From: Daedaleopsis sinensis | Lineage: Eukaryota > Basidiomycota > Agaricomycetes > Polyporales > Polyporaceae | Direction of reading: 5' to 3' | NCBI GenBank assembly: GCA_033807695.1 | Contig: CM066301.1 | Span: 3,224,001 to 3,288,000, forward strand | Length of the DNA: 64,000 nucleotides | Notes under the pieces: generated by a model | What the model was told of the DNA's origin: nothing | What the model saw: the letters and a program-made list of their open reading frames with translations, nothing else | The model's database searches: none | Part shown: positions 35,602 to 47,717 of the stretch, piece by piece | Numbering within the stretch: position 1 is the stretch's first letter | How the letters are laid out: every line of letters begins with the position of its first letter | Made by a program: the position numbers and the translations under genes

Positions 35602-38600
35602 TCAAGCCTCGACCTGAACGATCTGAGCACCGCCGGAGAGCGAGCTCTTCGGGGGGATGAAAGTCTGCGCGATGTTCGGTCAGAACCGGTGCTCATAAAT
35701 AACAGATATTGGGAGCTCACCCTCTGCTTGATGGCGCCGTCGAAGGGCAGACGGGTCGAGCCCTGGCTCAGCCACGCATCGACCTCCGCGGCACACCGAC
35801 GGCCCTCCTGGATGCCCCAGACGATGAGCGACTGGCCGCGCCGGCAGTCGCCCGCGGCGAACACGCCCTCGATGCTCGTCGAGTATTTCTGGAACAAGCC
35901 AAGCGGGGTCAGCGTCTGTGTGGTGATGCCATGTCACAGCGCACTCACGTTAGGGGGGGTCTGGATGTTGCTCCGCGCGTCCTGCTTGATGCCGAGCGAC
36001 TTGAGCACTTCCGCCTCGGGGCCCAGGAAGCCGAGCGCGAGGAAGACGAGCTGCGCGGGGAAGAACTTCTCCGAGCCGGGCACCTCCTCCATCTTCCAGC
36101 GCCCGCCGCTGTCCTTCGTCCACTCGACGCGGACCGTGTTCAGGCCCTGGAGCTGCCCGCCCTCGTCGACGACGAACTCCTTGGTCGAGATGCAGTACTC
36201 GCGCGGGTCGTTCCCGAAGTGCGCCGCGACCTCCGTGTGCCCGTAGTCGGTGCGGAAGATGCGCGGCCACTGCGGCCAGGGGTTGTCGCGCCCGCGCGCG
36301 GCGGGCGGCCTCGGCAGCAGCTCGAAGTTCGTCACGGACTTGGCGCCGTGACGCATGGCGGTGCCGATGCAGTCGTTCCCGGTGTCGCCGCCGCCGATGA
36401 CGATGACGTCCTTGCCCTTCGCGCTGATGTAGCCGCCGTTCTGCAGCTCCGAGTCGAGGAGAGACTTGGTGTTGAGCTGGAGATACTCCATGGCGAAGTG
36501 GATGCCGTCGGCTTCGCGGTTGGGGATCTTCAGGTCGCGTGGCCAGGTCGCACCGGTCGCGAAGATGAGAGCGTCGTTCTCCTGACGGATGTCTTCGACG
36601 TCGACGTCCTTGCCAACGAAGGTGCTCGTGACAAAGGTCTATGTTTTGCTCATATGAGGATTATGCCCTGACAAAGAATGCAACGGAAGGACATACCACT
36701 CCTTCAGCGGCCATCAAGTCGACACGACGCTGGACGACGTTCTTGTCGAGCTTCATGCTGTGAAAAAGATGTTAGCAGAGCTAGCGACAAACGAGTGGAA
36801 GACGACTTCGACTTACTTGGGGATCCCGTACATGAGCAACCCACCGATGCGGTCATTACGGTCGTAAACAGTGACCGAGTGGCCAGCTTTGTTCAATTGA
36901 TCTGCGGCAGCGAGACCCGCAGGACCAGAGCCGATGACGGCGATCTTCTTGCCCGTGCGGAACTGGGGCACCTGAGGCGCCATCCAGCCCATCTCAAAGC
37001 CCTATGCCGGATAGGTCAGGTAAGAGCCATACGCGCCATGACATATGACGACGACCATACCTTGTCAATGATCGCACACTCGATGCTCTTGATGCCGACA
37101 GGCTGCTCATTGATGCCGAGCACGCACGCGCCCTCGCAAGGCGCAGGACAGACACGGCCCGTGAACTCGGGGAAGTTGTTCGTCATGAGCAGCCGGTTGA
37201 GCGCGTCGCGCCACTGGTTCTTGAACACCAGGTCGTTCCACTTCGGGATGATGTTCGAGATCGGGCACCCGCTGTCGGACTGGCAGAACGGCACCCCGCA
37301 GTCCATGCAGCGCGCGGACTGGTACTTGAGCTCGTCCTCCGTCAGCCGGTGCGAGATCTCCTTCCAGTCCTTGACCCGCTTGCGCGGCGGGCGGTACGCT
37401 TCCGTGAGGCGCTTGTACTTCATGAAGCCGCGGGTCTTGTCGAGCTTGCTCAGGCGGCTCTTGGTCGTCGCGTCGTCGACGAGCGAGTCCTCGAGGTCGG
37501 TGACGGCAGGCTCTGCGTAACGGGAGCTAGCACGGCTCATGCGCGAGCGCGGCTCCTTGGGTCCGAGCAACTCCTCGAGGCCCTCCGACGCGAGGTCGAC
37601 CTGGCTGGCAGTACGGGAGGGAACGAGGTCGATGACGCTCTGGCGCATCCTCTCCTCCTTCGCCTTGGCGGCCTGCTCCTCGATGACGCGCTTGTAATCG
37701 TGGGGCATGACGCGGACGAACAGCGGAAGCAGGTGGTGGAAGTCGTGGAGCACGCGGTCCGCGACCTCGGAGCCGGTGTAGTGGCGGTGGTCCTCGATGA
37801 GCCCCCGGAGCTCAGCGATCTCCTTGGGGTCAGAGACCTTGCCGAGCTCGACCATCTCCATGTTGACCTTCGATGCAAACGTGTGCGCGGTGTCAAGGAC
37901 GTACGCGATACCGCCGCTCATACCGGCGGCGAAGTTGCGGCCGGTGCTGCCCAGGACAACGACCCGACCGCCAGTCATGTACTCGCAACCGTGGTCGCCA
38001 GTGCCCTCGACGACAGCGTTCGCGCCCGAGTTACGGACTGCGAACCGCTCGGCGGCGATACCGCGAATGAAGGCCTCACCAGATGTGGCACCGTAGAGAC
38101 AGACGTTGCCGATGATGATGTTCTCCTCGGCCTTGAACGGCGACTGCTTGGGCGGGTAGACGATGAGACGACCGCCAGAGAGACCCTTGCCGACATAGTC
38201 GTTCGCGTCGCCCTCGAGCTCGATGGTGATACCTGGCGCAAGGAAAGCGCCGAGGGACTGGCCGGCAGAGCCACGCATGCAGATGTGGATCGTGTCCTTC
38301 GGCAGGCCCTCCTCGCCGTAGAGCTTCGAGACGCGGTACGACAGCGAGGTTCCAAGGGCACGGTCGGTGTTCGTCACATCGCACTCGACGTGGACCGGGA
38401 GACCCTTGGTCAGTGCGGGCTCAGCCTCGTCGATGAACTTGTTGTCGAGACGGATGTAGAGCTTGTGATCCTGTGCGCGCACCCGGTGTGTCGCGGCGCC
38501 AGGGCGCATTTGCCAAGCGGGCTTGAGGATGGCGCTGAGGTCGAGGTGAGCGGTCTTGGGGTTGCGGAGCTTCTCGTCGACCTTGAGCATGTCTGCACGG

Positions 38601-41600
38601 CCCACCATCTCGTTGATCGTGCGGAATCCGAGCTTCGCCATGTACCGGCGGAGATCTTCAGCGATGTAGTAGAAGAAGTTGATGATCTGTTCGGGCTGGC
38701 CAGCGAACTTCGCGCGGAGCTGAGGATCCTGAGTGGCAATACCGACGGGGCAGGTGTTCACTGTAAAAGAGCATGAGTCTTAACACTCTATCGCGGAGAG
38801 ACTGCACAGTTAACCCACAGTGGCACTTCCTCATCATGATGCAGCCCATGGCAATGAGCGGCGTCGTCGCGAAACCCCACTCCTCGGCACCGAGCAAACA
38901 CGCGATCGCGATATCGCGACCGGTGCGGAGCTGGCCGTCGGTCTGGACCGTGACGCGGCCACGGAGATCGTTGAGGACAAGGGTCTGATGGGTCTCCGCC
39001 AGCCCAAGCTCCCACGGAAGACCGGCATACTTGATGCCTGTCCAGCGGGACGCACCGGTGCCACCGTCGTGGCCGGATATGAGAATGTGGTCCGCCTTGG
39101 CCTTGGCCACACCGCTGGCGACGATCCCTACGCCGACCTCGGATACGAGCTTGACGGACACACGCGCGCGCGGGTTTGAGCATTTGAGATCGTAAATGAG
39201 CTGCTTCAGATCCTCGATGGAGTAGATGTCGTGGTGCGGGGGAGGCGAGATGAGGCCTACGCCCGCAGTCGAGTGCCGCGTACGCGCGATCGATGTCGAA
39301 ACCTTGTGTCCGGGGAGCTCCCCACCCTCCCCTGGTTTCGCACCCTGTGCCATCTTGATCTGGAGCTCGTCGGCGTCCGCGAGGTAGTTGGACGTCACGC
39401 CGAAGCGGCCGGAAGCTACTTGCTTGATCGCAGAGCGCATCGTGTCGCCGTTCCCCAGAGGGTGCGAGCGCTCGGCGTCCTCGCCACCCTCACCAGTGTT
39501 CGACTTTCCACCAAGGCGGTTCATGGCCACAGCGAGCGTCGAGTGGGCCTCCATAGAGATCGAGCCGTACGACATCGCACCGGTCACGAAGCGCCGGACA
39601 ATCTCGTTCCAGGGCTCGACCTGCTCGATCGGAATCGCGACGGTGTTCTCGTAGCGGAAGTCGAGGAGGCCGCGGAGATGAACCGCCTTGGTCTGCTCGT
39701 CCGCGTTGAGTGCGTACGCGTCGTAACCACGCTGATTCTTCTCCCGTACGGCATCCTGCAGGTTCGCGATACCGGTGGGGTCGTTGATATGGGCTTCTCC
39801 ACCAGACCTCCAGTGGTACTCGCCCGACTCCGGCATTCCCGGGGGGAGGACAGTCTCACGGGAAGGCCAGCCACGATCGTGCATCTCGAACGCGTCCATG
39901 GCCAGAAGGTCGAAGGTCGCGCCCTGAACCCGACTCGCGGTGCCAACGAAGCACTTCTCGATGACCTCCGTGTGCAAGCCGAGGGCCTCGAAAATCTGAG
40001 CACCTTTGTACGACTGGAGGGTAGAGATGCCCATCTTGGACATCACCTTCAAGATTCCTCCATCGACCGAGTGGCGGTAGTTGCCCATAAGGTCGTTCAG
40101 GGTCTTATCGTTCTTCACCCTACAGGCGCCGAGCAACGAGTTAGTCGCGGACTCTGTATAACGTTGCGAATCTAACTCACAGTCCCTCGCGAACGACTTT
40201 GTGGATGCACTCCATGGTGAGCCATGGGCAGATAGCGTCGGCACCGTAACCAAGGAGCACGCAGAGGTGATGGACCTCTCGGGCCTCGGCGGTTTCGACC
40301 ATAAGAGCGACCTTGGCACGTTTCTTCTGCGAAACGAGGTGGTGGTGGACACCACCGCACGCAACAAGGGCCGAGAGCGCCACCCGGTTGGGTCCCGTCT
40401 CGCGGTCGGAGAGGATAATGACCTTGATGCCATCATCGATAGCTTGCGTCGCCTCACTGCAGACCCGTTCGAGCGCGAGCTTGTAGCCTGGCAGGCCAAA
40501 CTCCTTCGGGAAAGTGATATCGATCGTGCGCGAGGGCCAAGTGTTGTATGCGTGCTTCAAGCTCTTCATCGCGTTCATCTCCTCGAGCGTGAGGATCGGC
40601 GAGGGAAGAAGAATGCGGTGACATTGCTGGGGGTTCATCTCGAGAAGGTTGCCCTCGGGCCCGACGTAGCACTCGAGAGACATGACGATCGACTCACGGA
40701 TCGGGTCAATCGGAGGGTTCGTGACTTGAGCAAAGAGCTGACGGAAGTAGTCGTAGATCAGGCGGGGCTGCGTCGACATCGCAGCGAGAGGAGCGTCGTT
40801 GCCCATAGATCCGAGGGCCTCCTTGCCTTCGGTGAACATGGGGAGCATGAGCAGGTTGAGCTGCTCAACGGTGTATCCAAACGCGAGCAGCTTGGGATCG
40901 GTGCTCAGCGTGTACTCGTCGATAGATGGCGCGACAGACGTTGTACGCTGGACACGCTTCACGATCGCGGGAATCTGCAACATATTCGTCTCAATCCATG
41001 ATGCGAAGTTCTGCTTGCGCGCGGTCGTGCGCTTCAGCTCCTTGTCGTCAACGATGCGACCCTCTTTGGTGTCAACGAGAAGCATACGTCCAGGCTTAAG
41101 GCGGCCCTTCTGGATGACCTTCTCAGGAGGGATGTACAACGCGCCGACCTCAGAGGCGCATACAATGATGTCCTCGTTGGTTACAACGTAACGGCAAGGG
41201 CGGAGACCATTGCGGTCGAGGTTCGCACCGCAATACCGTCCGTCGCTGAAGGCGAAGAGCGCGGGACCATCCCAAGGCTCCTGAAGGCAAGCAGCCCAGT
41301 TGTAGAACGCCTTCTTCTCAGGCTCCATGATGTCGTTGCCTTGCCACGCCTCAGGAATGAGCATCATGATCGCCTCAGGGAGCGTCAAGACGCCGTTCAC
41401 GACAAGAAGCTCAAGGACATTGTCGAACGCCGCAGAGTCGGAGCCGCCTGACTCGATGATGGGGTATAGGAGATCAAGCTGGTCGCCGAACTGAGAAGAC
41501 GAGAGCACGCCCTCACGAGCGCGCATCCAGTTTCTGTTACCGCGCAGCGTATTGATCTCACCTGACGGACGAAAGTGACGGAATCAACACTAAACCCCTA

Positions 41601-42599
41601 CAGCTCAGTCTCTCGCGAACCAGAACTTACCGTTGTGTGCGGCCCATCTCATGGGTTGCGCACGGTCCCAGCTGGGGAAGGTGTTGGTGGAGAACCGCGA
41701 GTGAACGAGCGCGAAGTGCGAGCGGTATAGAACATGGTTCAGGTCGTGGTAGTAGTTGTATACTTGCGGTGGAGAGAGCTGGCCCTTGTAGACGATATTC
41801 TTGGTAGAAAGCGAGGAAATGTAGAAGCCCTTCGAAAGGGAGCTTTATACGAGAAACAGGTCCGTGTGCTTAAGCTGACGCTCATACGTAAAGAAGAGTG
41901 AAAGAGGACAAACATGGTGTGAGTGGCGTGCTTGCGGAGGATATAGAGCTGGGACTCGAAGTGCTTGGCGTCAAGCGGACCGCCCCGGGATGTGTTGCCA
42001 TCGCCGTAGTGAGTGCGGAGAACGACAAAGGGCTGAAGGATGGCGGGCTCTTTGCTCGCGGCGGCGGGCCCGAGAATAGTGCCGTCAGTGGGAACTTCTC
42101 TCCAGCCGAGGACGCGGAGACCGAGGTCGGCGGCGGCCTTGGAGAAGACGGCCTGCTGCTGCTGGAGGCCGACTGGGTTGTTCGCCTTGAAGAAGACGTT
42201 GCCGACTGCATACTGGCCGACCTCAGGGAGCTCGCAGCCGATCTCGCGCTCGGCCTCGCGTTTGAAAAAGAGGTGGGGGATTCCGGTCATGACACCGGCG
42301 CCATCGCCGTCACGGCTGTCTGCACCTGTCGCTCCTCGGTGCGTCATGGCACAGAGAAGCTGGCGAGCATCGGAGACGATCTTGTGGCTTCCGTCGCCCT
42401 TGATGTGGCAGATGAAGCCGACACCGCATGCGTCCTTCTCGAGGTCGTTCATGTAGAGCCCCTGGCTTGCGGGGAGAGAGGCGTCCCATGACGTAGGGTC
42501 GCGCTGTACGGCATTGAAGCCATTTTGTGAATCAATCTCTGAGACAGACAAAGCAGTAAAAAGGCCCGAGGGATCGGCGTGGCAATCAACGATAGCCAT
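35602..42599 (-). CDS. GLT1: Glutamate synthase (NAD(P)H), GOGAT
   Basis: The largest gene of the window, about seven kilobases and roughly 2100 residues, minus strand, start at 42599 ([12 protein letters not shown]), stop at 35602. It makes two glutamates from glutamine and 2-oxoglutarate. Domain order is that of fungal single-chain GOGAT. It starts with a short propeptide and the glutaminase domain with its N-terminal nucleophile Cys58 in KDACGVGFI and [17 protein letters not shown]. Next come the central region, the synthase domain with [32 protein letters not shown] and [11 protein letters not shown] followed by [13 protein letters not shown], and the GXGXG beta-helix ([20 protein letters not shown]). 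The small-subunit part has two iron-sulfur motifs ([18 protein letters not shown]), an FAD site ([13 protein letters not shown]) and an NAD(P) site (GGGDTGNDC). Introns near 41600, 40140, 38800, 37040, 36800, 36690, 35910 and 35680 join in frame. The junction near 41909/41829 requires a poor donor (gtcctc). Confidence 0.95.
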
Positions 42600-44118
42600 A
42601 GAACGATAGCGGATCTCAGGGCTGACGACAGGAACGGCCGGGGATACGCTGCGGTGCGGGGTAGAGGTCGACGACGGCAGAGGGTGTGGAGGAGATGGTG
42701 GTGGGAAGAAGGCAAGAGACGAGGACAGTGGCGAGCAGCTCGAGTGGCCACCTAGCAAATTTGTGTGCTGACAGTCCGAGTCAGAGGAGAAAGACAGGGA
42801 CTGGAGTCAATGCGGACAGTGTTCAAGCACCGCGCCGCCTTCGCCCGGCGATCGAATCCATACAATTATCAACAGCCGCTAACAGCCGTCGGCTATCGCC
42901 CTCCCCAGCCAATCAGAGGCCGCGCAGATGCAATCCGCGTGACACGAAATTGATCGCGGCCTGCGCATCTCATCTAATCTGCGCGTTCGCACGGGCGCCC
43001 GCCGTTCCGCCCCTCCGCAGCCTCCGCCTCGTCCCGGCCCTTCCTTGGCGCACTCGCGGGTCGGGGACGGACGAGGCCTCGGGTGCTCCTCCTCCGCGTC
43101 CTCGCCCTCAACTGTATCTCCCCGTTCGCTCTATGAAGAATGTCCGAACCGCTTCATATCTCAGCATTTCGCAACTCATTCGAAGCCTTCGCGATCGTCT
43201 ATTTCTCCGCTTGCACATCTGGGGTCGGCCACCCGCTCACGTCAGCTGCACTACGAACTGCTCACTACTCAGTAGCTAAACGTGTATGACCACGTACCCC
43301 ATCTTCGCTCGTCAAGCTACTTGCACCTTGAGGCGAACTTCTCACTCCTTACGCACCCCGATCCACACTCAACCCCACGTCACGGTTGGTCCGGGACGGA
43401 GGCCAGCCCCTCGAGGAACCTTCATGCGCCACCTCCTCAACACGGTTGCTGACCCTGATCAGAAAACCTCGGATTTTCCTCTCATGCGCGCCATATGGGT
43501 TCCGGTGCGTTCATCCTGCGTTCATCTCTGACGTCCTGGAAGCACCAAATGTGTATCTGTCCATCCCACCGGACACGATTGTCTAGCTGCTGGTGCTGTT
43601 TGTGAGAGTTCGCGGACACTCGGGTGGTTCATCCGAGTGGGGGCGCACACAGCACTCCCACCCAATACCTGTCCTGAGAGTCCATGGACAGATGAGTAGA
43701 GATGTGATCGAGTCTATTCACCTGCTTCCTCTGCCACGCGGCCACAAGCCAGATCCTCGTCATGACACAGATCATCAGATCGAACCGTACATAGCTCGCA
43801 TTCTTGCGTTCTCCATGTCACACGTTCGCCAAATCAATACTTCTACCCACCTCGGACTCGGAGGGTTCCCTGCGGCAGCCGGTCTAGAACAACGCGTGTT
43901 GAGGTGCGAAGTTCCAGGGGGACACTGTCGTGACGTACCTTCGAAGCTTTCTCGAAGACGTGCGGAACCACTTGCTATTCCTGAGAACCGTAGTCAAGAA
44001 GCTGCTGCTAGATTTATGTGATCGCGTCTTCCGGGAAGAAATCTCGTACAAAGGCTGCCGACCACCGTGTATACTTGCTGGACGTCCCGCTCACAACACG
44101 CGGAAACAAGGGTGCAAA
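42600..44118. other. Intergenic, GLT1 promoter and LST8 3' flank
   Basis: Plus-strand frames of up to 197 codons (42686-43279) are the complement of the C/T-biased GLT1 leader and show no splice continuity. No gene supported between the GLT1 start and the LST8 stop. Confidence 0.5.
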
Positions 44119-45637
44119 CTAGCCCGCCCCATCGTGCAACGCACAGCACACCGCCGCTGTTGAGAACTTTGCATGAGCAATATGCCGACCGGATCCGTAC
44201 AGCGTCCGAACCTTTCTGATGTCCATTGTATTGTCGTACGGTCTCCCCGGTCGACATGTCCCACAAACGCGCAGTGTGGTCGGACGATGCTAACACAAAC
44301 GAGTGTCAGGCTGGGAACGCAGACCACGCCACGATGTCCGCACCTGTGACCAAGTAGGCTGAATCGGCACTGAACGCACAGTCCCAGACCCATCGCTGAT
44401 GGCCTTGCAGCGTCTTCTCAGGCTTGAACTCGTAGTTTGGCGTGATTGACCAAATCTTCACGGTGGTGTCCGCGGAACAGGTGGCAAGATACCTGGGAGA
44501 GGGACATCGTTATGGGTACGAACACTATGCACACAAAGTGTACTGACTTTACATCTGGGCTCAAAAGCAGCCGAGTGAGATACTTGGTATGAGCTTGGAA
44601 CATCGTCACTGCTTGGAATCTGGGGAGATCGGATCTCTCGTCATTGATCTTCCATACATAGCACTTCCCCTACGCCAATACAGGTTAGAGGGATCGATCA
44701 GGACGACGACGAACAACACGCCGAACCTTGACGCTACCCGCTACGAGGCACGAGCCATCTGAGGCAAGGCTGATGGAACGCATCGGCGTATCTCCCCCCG
44801 GAGTCTAGATTATGGCTAATGAACGTCATGCGCGCGGGATGTTACTAAGAGACATACCAATTCGTGGGTGCAGATATTCTCTGACAAATCCCATTGCTTG
44901 ATACGTCCGGCCTGGTCGCAACTAATGAGCTCACCCTGGTTCGGGTGAACCACTACGTCGTTCACTGTATGCCGCAAGTGTGTTAGCGATACAATGGTGG
45001 CGCCAACGGATCGTCATACCGGGAGCCTCGTTGTCGTAATTTCGGTGTAGGTGGCTGCTACTTCTAAGTCCGAAAGTACCCTCAGAACCTAGCGAGATCT
45101 GGAAGCGGGAGAAGAGCATACCGAAGATCCCATATTTTGATGGTCCCGTCCTCACTCCCGGTGACCAACCACTTGCCCTCGCTGTGGAAGCAGACTGCGG
45201 TGATGTTGCCGTTGTGACCCTCGAAAATCGCGACCTGCGACGGTGGAGTGCGCCAATTATTGGGTGAATGACGTGCACATGTCTCAAGTGAAGGACATAC
45301 CGGTCCCGCAGAGGGTGCTGCAGCAATTTCGTAGATGTACGCCTTCTTGTGGATAGCAGCAGCCAGGAGCCGTTTACTAGTTGAAGGCGCTAGGTTGAGT
45401 AAGAGGAGACGGTGGAAGGGACGAACCAGGGGCTCACTCCGGCGAGATCGCGAGACGGTTCACTTGCTATGAGAGCACAGGGTGATACAGGGGTGAACGA
45501 GACGTCTGGGCGCGCACGGCGAACGTCCTCACACCAGATTCAGCAGCCCTGGGTATGGTCCTAGAACATATGCCACTCCATGCCTCCCAGAAGCGGATTT
45601 CATGGTCGTAGGAGCCGGTGACGAGGATGACGGACAT
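44119..45637 (-). CDS. LST8: LST8, WD40 subunit of TOR complexes
   Basis: Minus-strand WD40 gene with many small exons. The first are 45533..45637, 45438..45466, 45301..45376, 45122..45234 and 45020..45060, all in phase; later ones run to a TAG at 44119. The start [20 protein letters not shown] matches the conserved N terminus of the family. An in-frame ATG 57 bases upstream (45694) would add an Ala/Ser-rich extension and is less likely. Blade motifs: [102 protein letters not shown] and [20 protein letters not shown]. Seven blades are accounted for. LST8 stabilises the TOR kinase domain in TORC1 and TORC2, so it links nutrient and nitrogen status to growth. Confidence 0.94.
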
Positions 45638-46597
45638 GTCGGTGCGTGCGGCAGCGGCAGCAGCAGATCTAGACGAGGAGGTCTGCACGGGCATGGTGGT
45701 CGCGACCGACGAGGAGGAAGGCAATTGGTTTCGGAGGTCGGAAAGGAAGATTACGTCAGCGGGCGACCGGGTAGGCGCTGAGCGCAGCGCAGCGGGAGAG
45801 TTGAGACTGCAAAGACACATCCTTGTGTCATCGGCCGTATTCCTCCTCCCGCTCAAGGCCGGGCAGAGTCCTGATTCTCGCCTTGGCTTCGTGCTCTGTC
45901 TCCCACCCGCCGGCATGCCCTCTCAGGGATTACCATTTGCATCCCTGCCCAGATCATATTAACCCTCGCCCAGGCCGAGTTGACATCTACTATCACAGAG
46001 CTCGCAGTACTGACAGACTTGCGCGTTCTTGGCTCATAGCTTGTGTTAAAGTTCTCCACGCTCTGCGGATGGCTCTCTCAAGCCCTGGGCGTGTCACTCC
46101 GAACCTCGTGCAACCCGCGCCCCAGCAGCGGACTCAGCGCCGGCGACCTCTCGGAGGCTTCAGCACGCGTGGCTTGCCTCCGGTCTCTTTCGCTCTTGTC
46201 CACTTCCCGCGAAGCGTATCGTAGATAGTCGCTGCGAGGTCCCCTCTGTCTGGGCCCTGCCTGCCCCCCCTCGTTCGCGTAATACATGTGTGGCCCCTTT
46301 CAAGAATGCCCTCGCCTAGACTTTGGTCGGAGCGATCTGCCTGCATCTTCTTCCGGCACACCTTCCAGGGCCCTATTCCTGTGGGTTTGCGCTTTATTTC
46401 CTTTGTGGTGCGATATTATTCTCCCCAGCTCAGGCGGCAGCACCCCGTCCAATTTTGAATCCCCTTCACAACCGCCTTCAAGAACGAAGGGTGTGGGTCC
46501 GCATCCCGTCATCATACAAAACGCAGGCCCGATCTGCCCGTCAAGCTGTAGATATTCCTGTCTCTCCCCTGAGCCACTAGTATAAGAGAGCTCGAAG
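45638..46597. other. Intergenic between LST8 start and the small gene
   Basis: GC-rich frames on both strands (45823-46224, 46078-46361, 46300-46761) overlap each other and resemble nothing known to me. Holds the LST8 promoter. Confidence 0.45.
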
Positions 46598-46998
46598 ATG
46601 ATTGTAGGTGAGCCAGCATCCCTCAGCTGTTTCACTCGTATACGACGACGCTTATGGATCCATTCCCCGTAGGTGGCCACACCGACACCCGCTCGGTACA
46701 TGCAGACTGACCTCCTTGCAGGCTGGGACAAAAGTGTTTTATCTCGAAGGCGGCAGGACACGCACCGGGATCGTACAGAATACAGAGACCATCGAGGTGA
46801 GGCCCCTTCACAGCCGGTGTCTTCGTCTGATGTCCGGTCCTGACATCATTACAGGGTCTTCGATATGTCGTTATAAAGCTTGACGACGGTAGCTCGAACC
46901 TCGTGAAATGGCCGTGCGTATTGCTCTATTGGCGTCGCTTCGCTAGGCTCATTACGTCTAGTTTGTCCAGTGTTCACAGCGTTCAGAAGTCAGGCTAA
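46598..46998 (+). CDS. Tiny hypothetical protein, possible SH3/Tudor-like fold
   Basis: Model: join(46598..46603, 46722..46796, 46855..46913, 46962..46998), 177 bases, 58 residues, in phase. The reliable core is AGTKVFYLEGGRTRTGIVQN, then GLRYVVIKLDDGSSNLVKWP and LSSVHSVQKSG. A glycine-turn pattern (short strand, basic turn, TGIV, then YVVIKLDDG) recalls small one-domain beta-barrel proteins common in mushrooms and polypores. The 6-base first exon (ATGATT) is a guess; the true start may lie in another upstream exon. Function unknown. Confidence 0.5.
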
Positions 46999-47717
46999 CC
47001 CGCCATACACGCACGGACCACACCGCTCTATATCAAAAGTATCTATTCCCCACGGACTTGGCGCATGGACTACTTAGAATTGTATCGCTTGCATCCTCAT
47101 ACCCTGCTACCACTTGACTTAGACACGGACTTTCGAGCGTAGTATTGTATTGTACCTGATAGACGACATGGGTCATATGTATGGGAGCTGTCGCAGATAT
47201 AGAGCGGTTCCGAGACTCCAACACCTGGGTGAACGTGGATTTGTGCCCCAATTCGTGTGCGGCGTGGATGATGGGTTCGGAGAGGACTTTCTCTGAGACG
47301 TTCCTTGGATGCAAGCGAGGATCATGCAACGGTCGACGCGCCTCGACCTCCGAGAATGATCCAAACGACGTAAGGTGTGTTCGCATGGGATGGACGCTGG
47401 CGACGGAGGTTCTCTCCTTCTGCGGAGCACGGACTCGGACATGCTCTCCTCCATGATGATCCCATCCGACCTCCGAGGTTCGTTCCCGGCCCGTGCTTCC
47501 CTCTGACGCCCGCATCCGCCGGCGAGCCCGATAGGAGCGATCTAAGCGCCGACCCCAAGTTCCTCCTCGGAATCGACGGTCGAACTGTCAGTGCACTGCT
47601 CGATGAAATACGTACATAGTTAGCTGCCTCCTTGGCCCCGCCTTCCCACTACCTCCTCCGCCCCGCACCCCGTTTCCCGCCAGAACGCCGCACCCTTCCC
47701 CGACGCGAAACCACAGT
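46999..47717. other. Intergenic, no gene seen
   Basis: Open frames on both strands between 47033 and 47619 mirror one another and show no recognised sequence. The last 80 bases are C-rich and precede the DUF1776 gene. Confidence 0.45.

Noticed and set aside
37349..38776. 475-codon open frame on the plus strand
   Set aside because: It is antisense to the glutamate synthase coding sequence and is a by-product of GC-rich codon use; the translation is Leu/Val/Asp/Arg-rich with no family pattern.
39231..40175. 314-codon plus-strand frame
   Set aside because: Also fully antisense to glutamate synthase exons, with no independent start or splice support.
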